Notes under the pieces: model-generated
The model's input: the letters and a program-made list of their open reading frames with translations, nothing else
What the model was told of the DNA's origin: nothing
Database searches by the model: none
Shown: one piece after another, positions 16,178 through 24,988 of the stretch
Position numbering within the stretch: the stretch's first letter is position 1
How the letters are laid out: every line of letters starts with the position of its first letter
Translations under genes and position numbers: made by a program
Assembly (NCBI RefSeq): GCF_039975415.1
Contig: NZ_JBDWHD010000005.1
DNA from: Ascidiaceihabitans sp039975415
GTDB lineage: Bacteria > Pseudomonadota > Alphaproteobacteria > Rhodobacterales > Rhodobacteraceae
Reading direction: 5' to 3' (one strand)
DNA length: 64,000 nt

Positions 16178-17400
16178 TCGGCCACATTGACCCGTTCGCC
16201 TGCGCGGTTCAGCAAATCAAGTGCGGCAGGGTCCTCTTTGAACACTTCGACACCATTGTCGTAAACGGCCCGCGCTTGTTGTGTGCGACCCAAGACGCCC
16301 AAGGCCCCGATCAGTTGCGCCCATTCCTGAGGTGTGCCGCCTTCGCTGGCCAGCCGTTCTGACAGGCCCTCGACCATGCCTTCGATCATCTCCATTCGCT
16401 CGGCGCCGGTCATGTCGCCCGCAGCTTCGATATCATCCGCTGAGGGGCCACGCGTCACGCCGTCACCGACTGTCGGGATTTGGTAGTTGACGCCGGATCT
16501 TGCGGCCATGTCTTCGATCTGCTGCAAAATCGGCGCGATCCATGGGGCATCAGGTGGTCCGGCCCGCAATTGCTGATCCCAAATCCGGAATGCAACATCG
16601 GGACGTCCTGTTTGTGCGTTCATCAAACCCCAGTAATACCGCGCTGTGCCGTTGCCTGCATCCTGTGTCAAAGCCACTTGCAAAACACGCTCCGCTTCCG
16701 GGGAAACATACCCGCCAGCGGCCAGGATCATCATATCCGCGTAGTCTGTGATATCGTCAATCGTGGCTGAACTGCCCTTAAGGCGCAGCACAGTTTCCTG
16801 GGCGCGGTGGGCAGCAGCGTAATTGCCCAAATTGGCCTCTGAGCGTGCCAAAAGCACGTTGCCTTGCAGATCATCGGGACGCTGCGCCACGGTCAGGCGC
16901 AGTTTTTCCACCAGCGCCACATAGTCGGGCGCCGCATTTTGCAGTGCGGGTGTGCTGGCCAGACTGTCTTCGGCCTCTTGCTGGGCAGGACGGTCCGCAC
17001 GCAGGCTTTCTGCCATTTCAATGCGGTCTTTCAAAGCCAGATCGCCATATCCCGGTGCGCCGATTTGAAGATACAGCCCGAACGCGCCGCCAGTGACAGC
17101 CAGCGCCACCAGAACACTTGCCACAAATGGCGCACCGCCTGCGGTGCTGACTGACGCGTTCGCTTTGGTCGCATCGGCGGTCAGGATGCGCCGCGACACT
17201 TCAGTGCGCACGCGTGTGGCGTCTGGTTCTGATAACACTCCGCGTGCCAGATCACGGTCAACTTCCGCCAGTTGATCGCGGTAGACCTGCACGTCGAATG
17301 TGGCCGCATCGGCGCCCGGGACACGGGCCCGCATAAAGGCCAATGACAACAAGGCCACGACGCTTAATGTAAGCCCGCCAGTGATAATCCAGAACAACAT
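16174..17400 (-). CDS. ccmI: c-type cytochrome biogenesis protein CcmI
   Basis: The 408-residue protein begins MLFWIITGGLTLSVVALLSL, the first membrane segment; this start has AAAGGGG upstream and drops a non-conserved extension. The CcmI signature FDVQVYRDQLAEVDRDLARG follows, then a second membrane segment around PFVASVLVALAVTGGAFGLY and a periplasmic TPR region with AQRPDDLQGNVLLARSEANL. CcmI holds apocytochrome c for heme ligation by CcmFH. It is separated from ccmABCDG, which lie 31 kb away on the other strand. Confidence 0.92.
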   Translation of the reverse strand: MLFWIITGGLTLSVVALLSLAFMRARVPGADAATFDVQVYRDQLAEVDRDLARGVLSEPDATRVRTEVSRRILTADATKANASVSTAGGAPFVASVLVALAVTGGAFGLYLQIGAPGYGDLALKDRIEMAESLRADRPAQQEAEDSLASTPALQNAAPDYVALVEKLRLTVAQRPDDLQGNVLLARSEANLGNYAAAHRAQETVLRLKGSSATIDDITDYADMMILAAGGYVSPEAERVLQVALTQDAGNGTARYYWGLMNAQTGRPDVAFRIWDQQLRAGPPDAPWIAPILQQIEDMAARSGVNYQIPTVGDGVTRGPSADDIEAAGDMTGAERMEMIEGMVEGLSERLASEGGTPQEWAQLIGALGVLGRTQQARAVYDNGVEVFKEDPAALDLLNRAGERVNVAE

Positions 17401-17457
17401 AGCGCCCCTTTCGATATTCTCTCCGATGTAGCCTTCTATGGCTGCCAGAAAAAGGGG

Positions 17458-17494
17458 CAATTGGGCGCACGGACCACCAGATGACGCCCAATTG
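17458..17494. promoter_or_regulatory. Perfect 10-base inverted repeat between ccmI and soxB
   Basis: CAATTGGGCG (17458-17467) and CGCCCAATTG (17485-17494) form perfect inverted arms separated by 17 bases, in the 268-base divergent gap. There is no T-run after it, so an operator for one or both divergent genes is more likely than a terminator. The cognate regulator is unknown. Confidence 0.45.
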
Positions 17495-17668
17495 ACTGTC
17501 CTGTCGCAAAACTGCATGAAAGTGCCGCGGTGGGTATCCTGTTTTTATGGTATCTCACCCAGAACAGGCACAACGTCGGGGCGGTTTGCGAATCCATGAC
17601 ATCTGCCTGCGCAGTCCCGTCCGACCCCAAATACGACCGACATTCGGACCACATTCGGAGCTTTGTAA

Positions 17669-18913
17669 ATGAAACGCTATTCCGCCTTTGCTATCGCCCG
17701 TGAGGCCGTTCGTTACCACACAGGATGGGAACGTGCGTGGCGCGCCCCCGAACCCAAAAAGAAATATGACGCGATCATCATCGGGGCCGGTGGCCACGGG
17801 TTGGCCACAGCGTATTATCTGGGCAAGAATTTCGGCATCACCAATGTGGCGATCCTTGAAAAAGGCTGGTTGGGCGGCGGTAATACGGGCCGCAACACTA
17901 CCATCATCCGATCAAACTATCTGCAAGATCCGTCTGCCGCGCTTTATGAAAAGTCGCGGTCGCTATACGAAACCATGTCTCAGGACCTGAACTACAACGT
18001 GATGTTCAGCCCGCGTGGTGTCATCATGCTGGCGCAAACCCACCACGAGGTGCGTGGCTATCAACGCACGGCCCATGCCAACGCGTTGCAAGGTGTTCAA
18101 ACCGAATGGATCGGACCACAAAAGGTGAAAGAGCTGTGTTCGATCATCAACCTTGATGGTCCGCGCTATCCTGTGTTGGGCGGCTTATGGCAAGCGCGTG
18201 GCGGCACGGCGCGTCACGATGCGGTGGCTTGGGGCTATGCACGGGCCTGTTCCGACATGGGCATGGACGTGATCCAGCAATGCGAAGTCACCGCAATCCG
18301 CCGCGAAGGTGGCAAGGTCGTTGGCGTCGATACCACCAAAGGCGCGATTGATTGCGACAAGCTTGGGATCGTGGTTGCAGGCCACTCGGGTGATCTTGCG
18401 GCTAAGGCGGGCTTCCGCTTGCCGCTGGAATCTGTGGCGCTTCAGGCGCTTGTGTCTGAACCGATCAAGCCCGCGATGGATGTGGTCATCATGGCCAACA
18501 CCGTGCACGGCTACCTGTCGCAATCCGATAAAGGCGAAATGGTCATCGGGGGCGGCACGGACGGCTACAACAACTACACCCAGCGCGGATCTTTCCATCA
18601 TGTGGAAGAAACCGTGCGCGCGCTGAACGAAACCTTCCCGATGCTGTCGCGCCTGAAGATGCTGCGCCAGTGGGGCGGGATTGTGGATGTGACGGGCGAC
18701 CGGTCCCCGATCTTGTCGAAAACGCCAGTGGACGGCGTGTTCATCAACTGCGGTTGGGGGACAGGCGGGTTCAAGGCGATCCCGGGGTCTGGCTGGGCCA
18801 TGGCAGAACTGATGGCCAAGGGACATTCGCCTTTGACGGATGAATTTGGAATGGAGCGCTTTATCGAAGGCCGCTTCATCGACGAAAGCGTCGCGGCCGG
18901 GGTTGCGCACTAA
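17669..18913 (+). CDS. soxB: Sarcosine oxidase beta subunit
   Basis: The 414-residue subunit carries the covalent FMN/FAD site of heterotetrameric sarcosine oxidase, which demethylates sarcosine to glycine, formaldehyde (or methylene-THF) and H2O2. Visible are the dinucleotide motif IIIGAGGHGLATAYYLG at about residues 35-51, LGGGNTGRNTTIIRSNY, GGLWQARGGTARHDAVAW, and the C-terminal NCGWGTGGFKAIPGSG. Length is right for SoxB. The other subunit genes soxD, soxA and soxG follow in the same direction but only after a ~1 kb interval carrying three tiny genes. Confidence 0.95.
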   Translation: MKRYSAFAIAREAVRYHTGWERAWRAPEPKKKYDAIIIGAGGHGLATAYYLGKNFGITNVAILEKGWLGGGNTGRNTTIIRSNYLQDPSAALYEKSRSLYETMSQDLNYNVMFSPRGVIMLAQTHHEVRGYQRTAHANALQGVQTEWIGPQKVKELCSIINLDGPRYPVLGGLWQARGGTARHDAVAWGYARACSDMGMDVIQQCEVTAIRREGGKVVGVDTTKGAIDCDKLGIVVAGHSGDLAAKAGFRLPLESVALQALVSEPIKPAMDVVIMANTVHGYLSQSDKGEMVIGGGTDGYNNYTQRGSFHHVEETVRALNETFPMLSRLKMLRQWGGIVDVTGDRSPILSKTPVDGVFINCGWGTGGFKAIPGSGWAMAELMAKGHSPLTDEFGMERFIEGRFIDESVAAGVAH

Positions 18914-18939
18914 TGAAAACCGTCATGGATTTGGCAGGA

Positions 18940-19131
18940 TCAGTTGGGTGTTCGGGTCTTTTCCCCTTCGCCTGCAGCACTGCCAAAAGCGATCAGATTG
19001 CTGACGTCGATGTCGCGGCCACCGCGCGCAGCCTTGCGCTTGGCCATGCCGCGCCGTTCCAGCAACAGCATGATGACAGCGACTACAATTATCGCGCCAA
19101 AGACGGCAACGGCACCCATTTCTTTGCTCAT
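18940..19131 (-). CDS. Small single-pass membrane protein, antisense within sox locus
   Basis: A 63-residue frame on the minus strand with an AAGGA site before ATG: MSKEMGAVAVFGAIIVVAVI begins a single membrane helix, followed by the basic stretch RRGMAKRKAARGGRD and a polar tail. The helix and positive-inside tail look like a real protein. It lies convergent to soxB and divergent from the next small gene. No family is recognised. It could be a Roseobacter-specific small protein or a chance frame; the start signal and topology favour a gene. Confidence 0.55.
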   Translation of the reverse strand: MSKEMGAVAVFGAIIVVAVIMLLLERRGMAKRKAARGGRDIDVSNLIAFGSAAGEGEKTRTPN

Positions 19132-19143
19132 GACAAATTCCTT

Positions 19144-19163
19144 GTGTCAACTTTGATTGACAC
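19144..19163. promoter_or_regulatory. Dyad between divergent small genes in sox locus
   Basis: GTGTCAA-CTTTGA-TTGACAC is a perfect 7-base dyad in the 134-base gap between the leftward 63-residue gene and the rightward 64-residue gene. Each arm includes a TTGACA that could be a -35 box, although no good -10 follows at 17 bases. An operator role is inferred. Confidence 0.35.
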
Positions 19164-19265
19164 ATCTGTAGCGCAGGGTTCGGTTGATCGCCAAGAAAAA
19201 ACTTGGAACCATTCGGTGCCTGCGCGGGTTCTCTTTTCGACACAAGAAATCGAAGGAGACACGCA

Positions 19266-19460
19266 ATGTCAGACGAAACAGCAACATACACAACAGCAAC
19301 AAGCACGTCAGGCGGCAACAGCGGTTTGGCCTTTGTTGTGGGGGCTCTTGTCGTCGTGGTCGCGGTACTTGCGTGGTTCATGTTTCCAGGCGCTGATGGC
19401 AGGCGCGGTGGCGTCAACATCAGCATCGAAGGCGCAGCAGACGACGTGTCAGGCAAATAA
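19266..19460 (+). CDS. Small single-pass membrane protein
   Basis: A 64-residue protein starting MSDETATYTTATSTSGGNSG, preceded by GGAGACACGCA. A Thr/Ser-rich N-terminus leads into one hydrophobic helix (LAFVVGALVVVVAVLAWFMF) and a short tail. Its layout matches the 69-residue protein 160 bases downstream (polar N-terminus, one helix, short tail, both starting MSD), suggesting a related pair. Function unknown. Confidence 0.65.
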   Translation: MSDETATYTTATSTSGGNSGLAFVVGALVVVVAVLAWFMFPGADGRRGGVNISIEGAADDVSGK

Positions 19461-19484
19461 TCGCCGAACACAGCCAAAAGTAGA

Positions 19485-19543
19485 AAATCCGGCAAGGATC
19501 GGCGCAGCGCAAACCGCGTTTTGCGCCATCCTTCGCCGGATTT
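19485..19543 (+). terminator. Long stem-loop between the two small membrane genes
   Basis: Arms 19485-19506 and 19522-19543 pair over 21 positions with two single-base bulges (AAATCCGGC, AAGGAT and GGCGCA are all matched). The loop region can form further GCGCAAA/TTTTGCGC pairing. It sits 25 bases after the first small gene's stop. It could terminate or attenuate transcription before the second small gene and soxDAG; there is no strong T-run, so processing or mRNA stabilisation is equally possible. Confidence 0.6.
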
Positions 19544-19619
19544 CACGTTTTCACACGCTCAAGGTTGAGTGCGGGGGGACAGGTGGTTTGATGACGGTCT
19601 CAACACAGGAGAACGTCAA

Positions 19620-19829
19620 ATGTCCGATTACACGAACTCAAACATCTCCCGCAGCGAAGGCATCAGCGCCAAAGGCCTTCTGGTGGCAGTGCTTGTCCTT
19701 GCGGCCTTCATCTTTGTTCTGTCCTTCATCGGTAGCGGCACAGTGCCCGAAGGCGAAGAAGGGGCAGCACCCGCAACGCTTGAAAGCGCTCCAGCGGTCG
19801 ATCCCGCAGCTCCGGCTGTTGCTGAATAA
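19620..19829 (+). CDS. Small single-pass membrane protein with acidic, Ala/Pro-rich tail
   Basis: A 69-residue protein beginning MSDYTNSNISRSEGISAKGL after a GGAG ribosome binding site. A single hydrophobic helix (VAVLVLAAFIFVLSFIGSG) is followed by an acidic, Ala/Pro-rich tail (PEGEEGAAPATLESAPAVDP). Layout resembles the preceding 64-residue protein. It is 84 bases before soxD on the same strand. No family recognised. Confidence 0.65.
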   Translation: MSDYTNSNISRSEGISAKGLLVAVLVLAAFIFVLSFIGSGTVPEGEEGAAPATLESAPAVDPAAPAVAE

Positions 19830-19913
19830 ACCAACCAACATCACATCTGCTTCAGGCGGGCGCTTCACGGCGTCCGCCTTTTGCATGTCTGACACCCTGA
19901 CAGGAGCCGCGTA

Positions 19914-20243
19914 ATGCTTGTCCTCACATGCCCTTGCTGCAACGTAACTGCAGAAGAAACCGAATTTCATGCCGGGGGCGAAGCGCATTTGAAACGCTTT
20001 GGTCCGGGGTCTGATAACGCGGATTTCGAAAATTACCTGTTTATGCGGCAAAACCCCAAAGGGGTTCATTTTGAACGCTGGCGCCACAACAACGGCTGCG
20101 GGAAATGGTTTCATGCCGCGCGATGCACAATGACGCTGGAAGTGTTCGGGACGTATTCTGCCCAAACCTATGAACCACCCAAAGCCCTATGTGACGCCAT
20201 CAGCGCCAAGCGGCCCGGCTGGTCTTGGGGGGCATTTTCATGA
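19914..20243 (+). CDS. soxD: Sarcosine oxidase delta subunit
   Basis: The 109-residue subunit has the zinc site of SoxD: LTCPCC at residues 4-9 and later cysteines in NNGCGKWFHAARCT. Conserved segments FENYLFMRQNPKG and FERWRHNNGCG are characteristic. In the tetramer, delta is a small zinc subunit packed on alpha. It precedes soxA by 79 bases. Confidence 0.95.
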   Translation: MLVLTCPCCNVTAEETEFHAGGEAHLKRFGPGSDNADFENYLFMRQNPKGVHFERWRHNNGCGKWFHAARCTMTLEVFGTYSAQTYEPPKALCDAISAKRPGWSWGAFS

Positions 20244-20260
20244 TCCGCGCCCTTTGTCTT

Positions 20261-20295
20261 TTTCCTAAAAATATCCCCGCCGGAGGCATCAGATC
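20261..20295 (+). repeat. Dispersed 3'-UTR motif, copy 1
   Basis: AAAATATCCCCGCCGGAGGC at about 20267-20287 lies 25-45 bases after the soxD stop. The same sequence (23 identical bases) occurs on the minus strand at about 52919-52941, again just after a stop codon. This looks like one of the short intergenic repeats abundant in Rhodobacteraceae; its role is not known to me. Confidence 0.5.
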
Positions 20296-20322
20296 TGTCT
20301 CCCAGATGAAAGGGTCAAAAAC

Positions 20323-23300
20323 ATGAGCACTCGTCTCGCGACAGGCGGCCGCCTGCTGAACAAAACAAACGCTATGAACTTCACCTTCAATGGGCGCACG
20401 CTGCGTGGCTTTGAGGGCGACACATTGGCGTCTGCCTTGCTGGCCAACGACCAGATGCTGGTGGGCCGGTCGTTCAAATACCACCGGCCGCGTGGCATCG
20501 TGGCCTCGGGCGCGGAAGAGCCCAATGGATTGGTGAATTTGGGCGAAGGCGGCAAGTTCGAGCCAAACCAACGCGTCACCACCACAGAATTGTTCGACGG
20601 TCTGACATCCAAAAGCCAGAACCACTGGCCCAGCCTGGAATTCGACGTCGGTGCTGTGAACTCCAAACTCAGCCGCTTTATGCCGGCGGGGTTCTACTAC
20701 AAAATGTTCATTCACCCGCGCCCGCTTTGGAAACATGTGTATGAGCCGTTCATTCGTCACGCCGCAGGCCTTGGGGCCGCGCCAAAAGACCGCGATGTCG
20801 ACACTTACGAGCATTTCTATGCCTTTTGTGATGTTCTGGTTGTGGGCGGCGGTGTCGCTGGCCTTCAAGCGGCGTTAAGTGCAGCAGAAGCCGGTGCAGA
20901 CGTTCTGCTGCTGGAGCAAACGGCGCATTTGGGCGGGCGTGCCCCTGTCGATGGCGGCGAAATTGACGGCGCAGACACCGAAAGCTTTGTGACCCAGATC
21001 GTGGCCAAACTAGAGGCGATGGACAACGTCAAAATCCGCACCCGCACAATGGGGTCGGGGGTCTACGACCACGGTTATGTGTTGGGCTATGAGCGCCTGA
21101 CAGATCACGATCCCGCCAAACAAGGTCCGCGTCAGCGTTTGTGGCGTATTCGCGCAGGTCATATCGTGACGGCCACCGGTGCGATCGAACGTCCGCTGAG
21201 CTTCGCGGGCAATGACATTCCGGGTGTCATGCTGGCCAGTGCTGTTCGCGATTATGCGGTGAACTTTGGCGTGTCGCTTGGCGACCGCACAGTTGTTGTC
21301 ACAAACAATGACGATGCCTACCGCACGGCAATCGCGCTGAAACATGCAGGCCTTGATGTGCCTGCCATTCTGGATGCGCGGGTCCTGACCCAGGACAGCG
21401 CGTTGATGGTGCAGGCCAAGGCGCTTGGCATTCGGGTGATGCCCGGACATGGCGTATCCATGGTGCAGGGCGGCAAACGCGTGACTGGCGTTGCTGTGTG
21501 TTCGCAGGCCGGTGAAGGTGCTGTGCTGGAAGAAATCGGATGCGATGTGGTGGCGATGTCGGGTGGTTGGTCGCCGGTTGTGCACCTGTGGTCACATTGC
21601 GGTGGCAAACTGACATGGGACACAGAACAAGCCAGCTTCCGTCCCGATCCGGCCCGTGCGCCAATTGGCGACAAGGGGCAGGGCTTTGTAACGGCTGCTG
21701 GCAGCGCAAATGGCGAAATGGACCTTGGGGCGATCCTGTCGGACGCAAGATCCGCAGGGATTGCTGCGGCAAAAGACGCCGGACATGGCGGCAAAGCCAG
21801 CGCGGCACCTGAGGCGGTGACCGACGATGAGGCACCGATGATGCCCGTTTGGTTGATGCCGCAAGGCGCGGGCTATAAGCTGCGGTCCAAAGCATGGCTT
21901 GATTACCAAAACGACGTGAAAGTGTCCGACGTTCAATTGGCAGCACAAGAAGGCTTCGAAAGCGTCGAACATGCCAAACGCTATACCACGCTTGGCATGG
22001 CGACTGATCAAGGTAAGCTAAGCAACATCAACGGCTTGGCGATCCTGTCTGACAGTTTGAACCAACCTATTCCGCAAACCGGCACCACCACGTTCCGCCC
22101 GCCCTACACGCCCATCTCAATGGGGTCGATCGCAGGCGAAGCGAAAGCCCATGTGTTCCAGCCTGTGCGTCGCACACCAATGTACGATTGGCACGACAGC
22201 AACGGCGCCGATTGGGAACCCGTTGGCCAATGGCGCCGCCCCTACGCCTATGTACGGGATGGTGAAAGCGTACATGACGCGGTGATGCGCGAAACCAAGA
22301 ACACACGTGACAACATGGGGCTACTGGACGCCTCGACCCTTGGCAAAATTATCGTCAAAGGGCCGGACGCAGGCAAGTTCCTCGACATGATGTACACCAA
22401 CATGATGTCCAATCTAAAAATCGGCAAATGCCGTTACGGGTTGATGTGCTCCGAAAACGGCTTCTTGATCGACGATGGCGTGGTTGCGCGGATCGATGAC
22501 GATACGTGGCTGTGCCATACCACCACAGGCGGCGCCGAAAGTATCCATGGCCACATGGAAGAATGGCTGCAGACCGAATGGTGGGACTGGAACGTCTATG
22601 TCGCCAACGTCACCGAACAATACGCGCAAGTCGCGGTTGTCGGACCAAATGCACGCAAGGCTTTGGAGGCCTTGGGCGGCATGGATGTCAGCGCGGATGC
22701 GCTTGGGTTCATGGAATGGAAAGACGGCACGTTGGGCGGCTTTGATGTGCGGGCTTACCGTATCTCGTTCTCGGGCGAACTGAGCTATGAGATTGCGGTG
22801 CCTGCAAGTCAGGGACAAGCCTTTTGGGATGCTTTGATGGCTGTCGGTGATGCTTTGGGTGTGATGCCATACGGTACAGAATGTCTGCACATTCTGCGGG
22901 CCGAAAAGGGCTTTATCATGATCGGGGACGAAACCGACGGCACGGTCATTCCGCAAGACCTTGGGCTGAATTGGGCGATCTCCAAAAAGAAAGAAGACTT
23001 TCTTGGCAAACGTGCACAGGAACGCGACCACATGGTCAGCGACAAACGCTGGCGTCTGGTGGGGCTGGAAACCACTGATGGATCAACACTGCCAGACGGG
23101 GCATATGCCGTGGGCGCAGGCACAAACGCCAACGGTCAGCGCAACATGATCGGGCGCGTGACGTCCAGCTACCATTCTCCGAACCTTGGAAAAGGCATCG
23201 CTATGGGACTGGTTTTGAACGGGCCGGAACGGATGGGTGACATCATCACCTTCCCCGGCACCGAAGGCAAAGACTATACCGCTAAAATCGTGAACCCTGT

Positions 23301-23337
23301 GTTCTTTGATCCCGAAGGAGCAAAGCAAAATGTCTAA
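20323..23337 (+). CDS. soxA: Sarcosine oxidase alpha subunit
   Basis: The 1004-residue alpha subunit contains in order a ferredoxin-like N-terminal fold (FTFNGRTLRGFEGDTLASAL, about residues 19-38), a Rossmann domain with VLVVGGGVAGLQAALSAAEA near residue 170, a second nucleotide-binding half, and a C-terminal GcvT-like tetrahydrofolate domain from about residue 610 (QPVRRTPMYDWH to the end, with FRISFSGELSYEIAVP-type core). It binds NAD+ and folate and transfers the methyl-derived carbon to THF. It overlaps soxG by 8 bases. Confidence 0.96.
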   Translation: MSTRLATGGRLLNKTNAMNFTFNGRTLRGFEGDTLASALLANDQMLVGRSFKYHRPRGIVASGAEEPNGLVNLGEGGKFEPNQRVTTTELFDGLTSKSQNHWPSLEFDVGAVNSKLSRFMPAGFYYKMFIHPRPLWKHVYEPFIRHAAGLGAAPKDRDVDTYEHFYAFCDVLVVGGGVAGLQAALSAAEAGADVLLLEQTAHLGGRAPVDGGEIDGADTESFVTQIVAKLEAMDNVKIRTRTMGSGVYDHGYVLGYERLTDHDPAKQGPRQRLWRIRAGHIVTATGAIERPLSFAGNDIPGVMLASAVRDYAVNFGVSLGDRTVVVTNNDDAYRTAIALKHAGLDVPAILDARVLTQDSALMVQAKALGIRVMPGHGVSMVQGGKRVTGVAVCSQAGEGAVLEEIGCDVVAMSGGWSPVVHLWSHCGGKLTWDTEQASFRPDPARAPIGDKGQGFVTAAGSANGEMDLGAILSDARSAGIAAAKDAGHGGKASAAPEAVTDDEAPMMPVWLMPQGAGYKLRSKAWLDYQNDVKVSDVQLAAQEGFESVEHAKRYTTLGMATDQGKLSNINGLAILSDSLNQPIPQTGTTTFRPPYTPISMGSIAGEAKAHVFQPVRRTPMYDWHDSNGADWEPVGQWRRPYAYVRDGESVHDAVMRETKNTRDNMGLLDASTLGKIIVKGPDAGKFLDMMYTNMMSNLKIGKCRYGLMCSENGFLIDDGVVARIDDDTWLCHTTTGGAESIHGHMEEWLQTEWWDWNVYVANVTEQYAQVAVVGPNARKALEALGGMDVSADALGFMEWKDGTLGGFDVRAYRISFSGELSYEIAVPASQGQAFWDALMAVGDALGVMPYGTECLHILRAEKGFIMIGDETDGTVIPQDLGLNWAISKKKEDFLGKRAQERDHMVSDKRWRLVGLETTDGSTLPDGAYAVGAGTNANGQRNMIGRVTSSYHSPNLGKGIAMGLVLNGPERMGDIITFPGTEGKDYTAKIVNPVFFDPEGAKQNV

Positions 23338-23899
23338 TCCTATCAGCGCTTTGAACCAAGCCAGCGATGCGGCCGGCATCGCCACTGTTGCGGATGCCGG
23401 TCTGCAGGGCATGATCACTCTGCGTGGTGATTTGTCTGACGCAAAAGTCAAAAAGGCCGCAACCAGCGTCACAAAAGTGGCATTGCCAGAGACCGGACAG
23501 GCCAACACAGACGGCGCACATGGCATCGTCTGGATGAGCCCGGATGAATTGATGGTCCTGTGCCCCTACGATGCGGTCGCAGACACTTTGGCGGCTATGC
23601 ACAAGACATTGGGGGCCACACATGCGCTGGCTGTTGATGTGTCGGATGCACGCGCATGTCTGCGTCTGAGCGGCGCGAATGCCCGTGAAGTGCTGGCCAA
23701 GGTCGCCCCGGTTGATTTGCGTCCTGCCGCGTTCACCGCCGGTATGTTTCGCCGCACACGGATCGCCCAAATTCCCGCAGCCTTCTGGATGCCGGAAGAG
23801 GACGTTTTCCAAATCATATGCTTCCGCTCAAACGCTCAGTATCTGTTTGATGTGTTGACGGTGGCGGCACAGCCGGGTTCTGAAGTGGGGCATTTCTAA
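23330..23899 (+). CDS. soxG: Sarcosine oxidase gamma subunit
   Basis: A 189-residue protein starting MSNPISALNQ; the ATG has AAGGAG upstream and overlaps the soxA stop by 8 bases. Family features include GIVWMSPDELMVLCP, VDVSDARACLRLSGANAREV and CFRSNAQYLFDVLT. It is the gamma subunit of heterotetrameric sarcosine oxidase, a truncated GcvT-like protein that caps the complex. It is the last sox gene; a short palindrome GGATTTGCAAATCC follows at 23944-23957. Confidence 0.94.
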   Translation: MSNPISALNQASDAAGIATVADAGLQGMITLRGDLSDAKVKKAATSVTKVALPETGQANTDGAHGIVWMSPDELMVLCPYDAVADTLAAMHKTLGATHALAVDVSDARACLRLSGANAREVLAKVAPVDLRPAAFTAGMFRRTRIAQIPAAFWMPEEDVFQIICFRSNAQYLFDVLTVAAQPGSEVGHF

Positions 23900-24066
23900 A
23901 CAGACAAAGGCGGGGACCGTGTAACAATGGTTCCTGAAAGACCGGATTTGCAAATCCAAATGCTGCTCCGAAGTTGGGTGAAGGACTGAAACGGCATTGG
24001 GCTGGATTGGTTTCATCGTTACGTGCTAAGGTCGTGTTGGCGTTAAAAAATCTGAGATAGATCACC

Positions 24067-24498
24067 ATGCGGACTGGCTACAGAATTGCTTTGTATTTGG
24101 GCGCGGCATTGATTGCTGCCCCGGCGTATGCCGTTGATCTTGCGTGCCTGTCGCGTAATCCATCGTCCAAGGATTGGGTGCCGGAAGCTGTATTTGTATC
24201 CATCGACACGCAAAGTCTGAAAGCGCGGGTGTTGGATGAATACACGTTGTCCGTCATGGAGGGGCCGGCCTTGGCAGAGGTTTCGCGCCCAACATCAAAA
24301 CGGCTGCAACTGAACTGGGCGTTGATAGACGCCACAGACATAAGTGGGCGCAGCACCAATGTGAAATTCAAAATGACGCTGAACTTGAAGACCTTCAAAT
24401 TCAATTACAGCGGCGTCAGCGAAAGCTCTTTTCTGACGCCGGGCAGTGCGTCGGGAACCTGTGCGCCTTGGGATAGAATTCCAGATCCAAAGTCATAA
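24067..24498 (+). CDS. Small secreted protein, tandem family member 1
   Basis: A 143-residue protein with a Sec signal peptide (MRTGYRIALYLGAALIAAPA, cleavage near AYA-VDL). The mature part has a cysteine near its start (LACLSRNPSSKDWVPEAVFV) and one near its end (SASGTCAPW). These two Cys and the WVP segment recur in the three genes that follow, so it is the most divergent member of a tandem family. No known domain. Probably a small periplasmic beta-rich protein with one disulfide. Confidence 0.7.
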   Translation: MRTGYRIALYLGAALIAAPAYAVDLACLSRNPSSKDWVPEAVFVSIDTQSLKARVLDEYTLSVMEGPALAEVSRPTSKRLQLNWALIDATDISGRSTNVKFKMTLNLKTFKFNYSGVSESSFLTPGSASGTCAPWDRIPDPKS

Positions 24499-24568
24499 TT
24501 TGCGGTTGCAGCCCGGTGGAGGATCACCCTAATATGACGCATATTGGCGTCAGTTTTGAGGGTATACA

Positions 24569-24988
24569 TTGTTTTTTTCTACATCTGGTTTTCAAAAATT
24601 CTGTGCGGCATCAGCATTTTGCGTGGCAGCGTCAGGCGCGTTTGCACAAACCTATGATTGCGACATGCACAATAAAGGTCGTGGCGGCTGGATGGGGGAT
24701 CGCATGATCTTTTCTTTGGTTCCAAAAGACGTGACAGGTTTCGTGTATGACGGCGTGATCAAAAACGCCTACGATTCCCCGATTGCGGCGCGGGTGACGA
24801 AACGCAAAGATACGTTGTGGCGTTACAAATGGGATGTTGAGGGCGCATCAAGCGTCAATGCCGGTAAGTTAAGCCTGACATATTCGGCGCTTTTGAACAC
24901 GAAATCGGGAAAGGTCACGGTCAACGGCATCTTGCACGGCGGCGACAATGTGATCAGCGGCGAGGGACGCTGCAAGGTTGTCAAATAA
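24569..24988 (+). CDS. Small secreted protein, tandem family member 2
   Basis: A 139-residue protein starting with TTG at 24569, preceded by GAGGG; the nearby ATG at 24534 is in another frame. Signal peptide FCAASAFCVAASGAFA is followed by QTYDCDMHNKGRGGWMGDRM, a central VTKRKDTLWRYKWDVEG strand region and a terminal GEGRCK. YDCD, the central RW and the final GRC align with members 3 and 4. Its TAA overlaps the next ATG (TAATG). Confidence 0.72.
   Translation: MFFSTSGFQKFCAASAFCVAASGAFAQTYDCDMHNKGRGGWMGDRMIFSLVPKDVTGFVYDGVIKNAYDSPIAARVTKRKDTLWRYKWDVEGASSVNAGKLSLTYSALLNTKSGKVTVNGILHGGDNVISGEGRCKVVK

Noticed and set aside
16175..17517. Longer start for CcmI at 17517
   Set aside because: The extension precedes the N-terminal membrane helix and lacks a start signal; the ATG at 17400 fits the family.
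18913..19914. 333-codon plus-strand frame across the sox gap
   Set aside because: It overlaps the better-supported small genes on both strands, has odd composition (runs of Gln and Thr), no start signal, and reads straight through the hairpin.
24516..24707. ATG at 24534 as a start for secreted protein 2
   Set aside because: It is in a different frame; the TTG at 24569 gives the signal peptide and has GAGGG in place.
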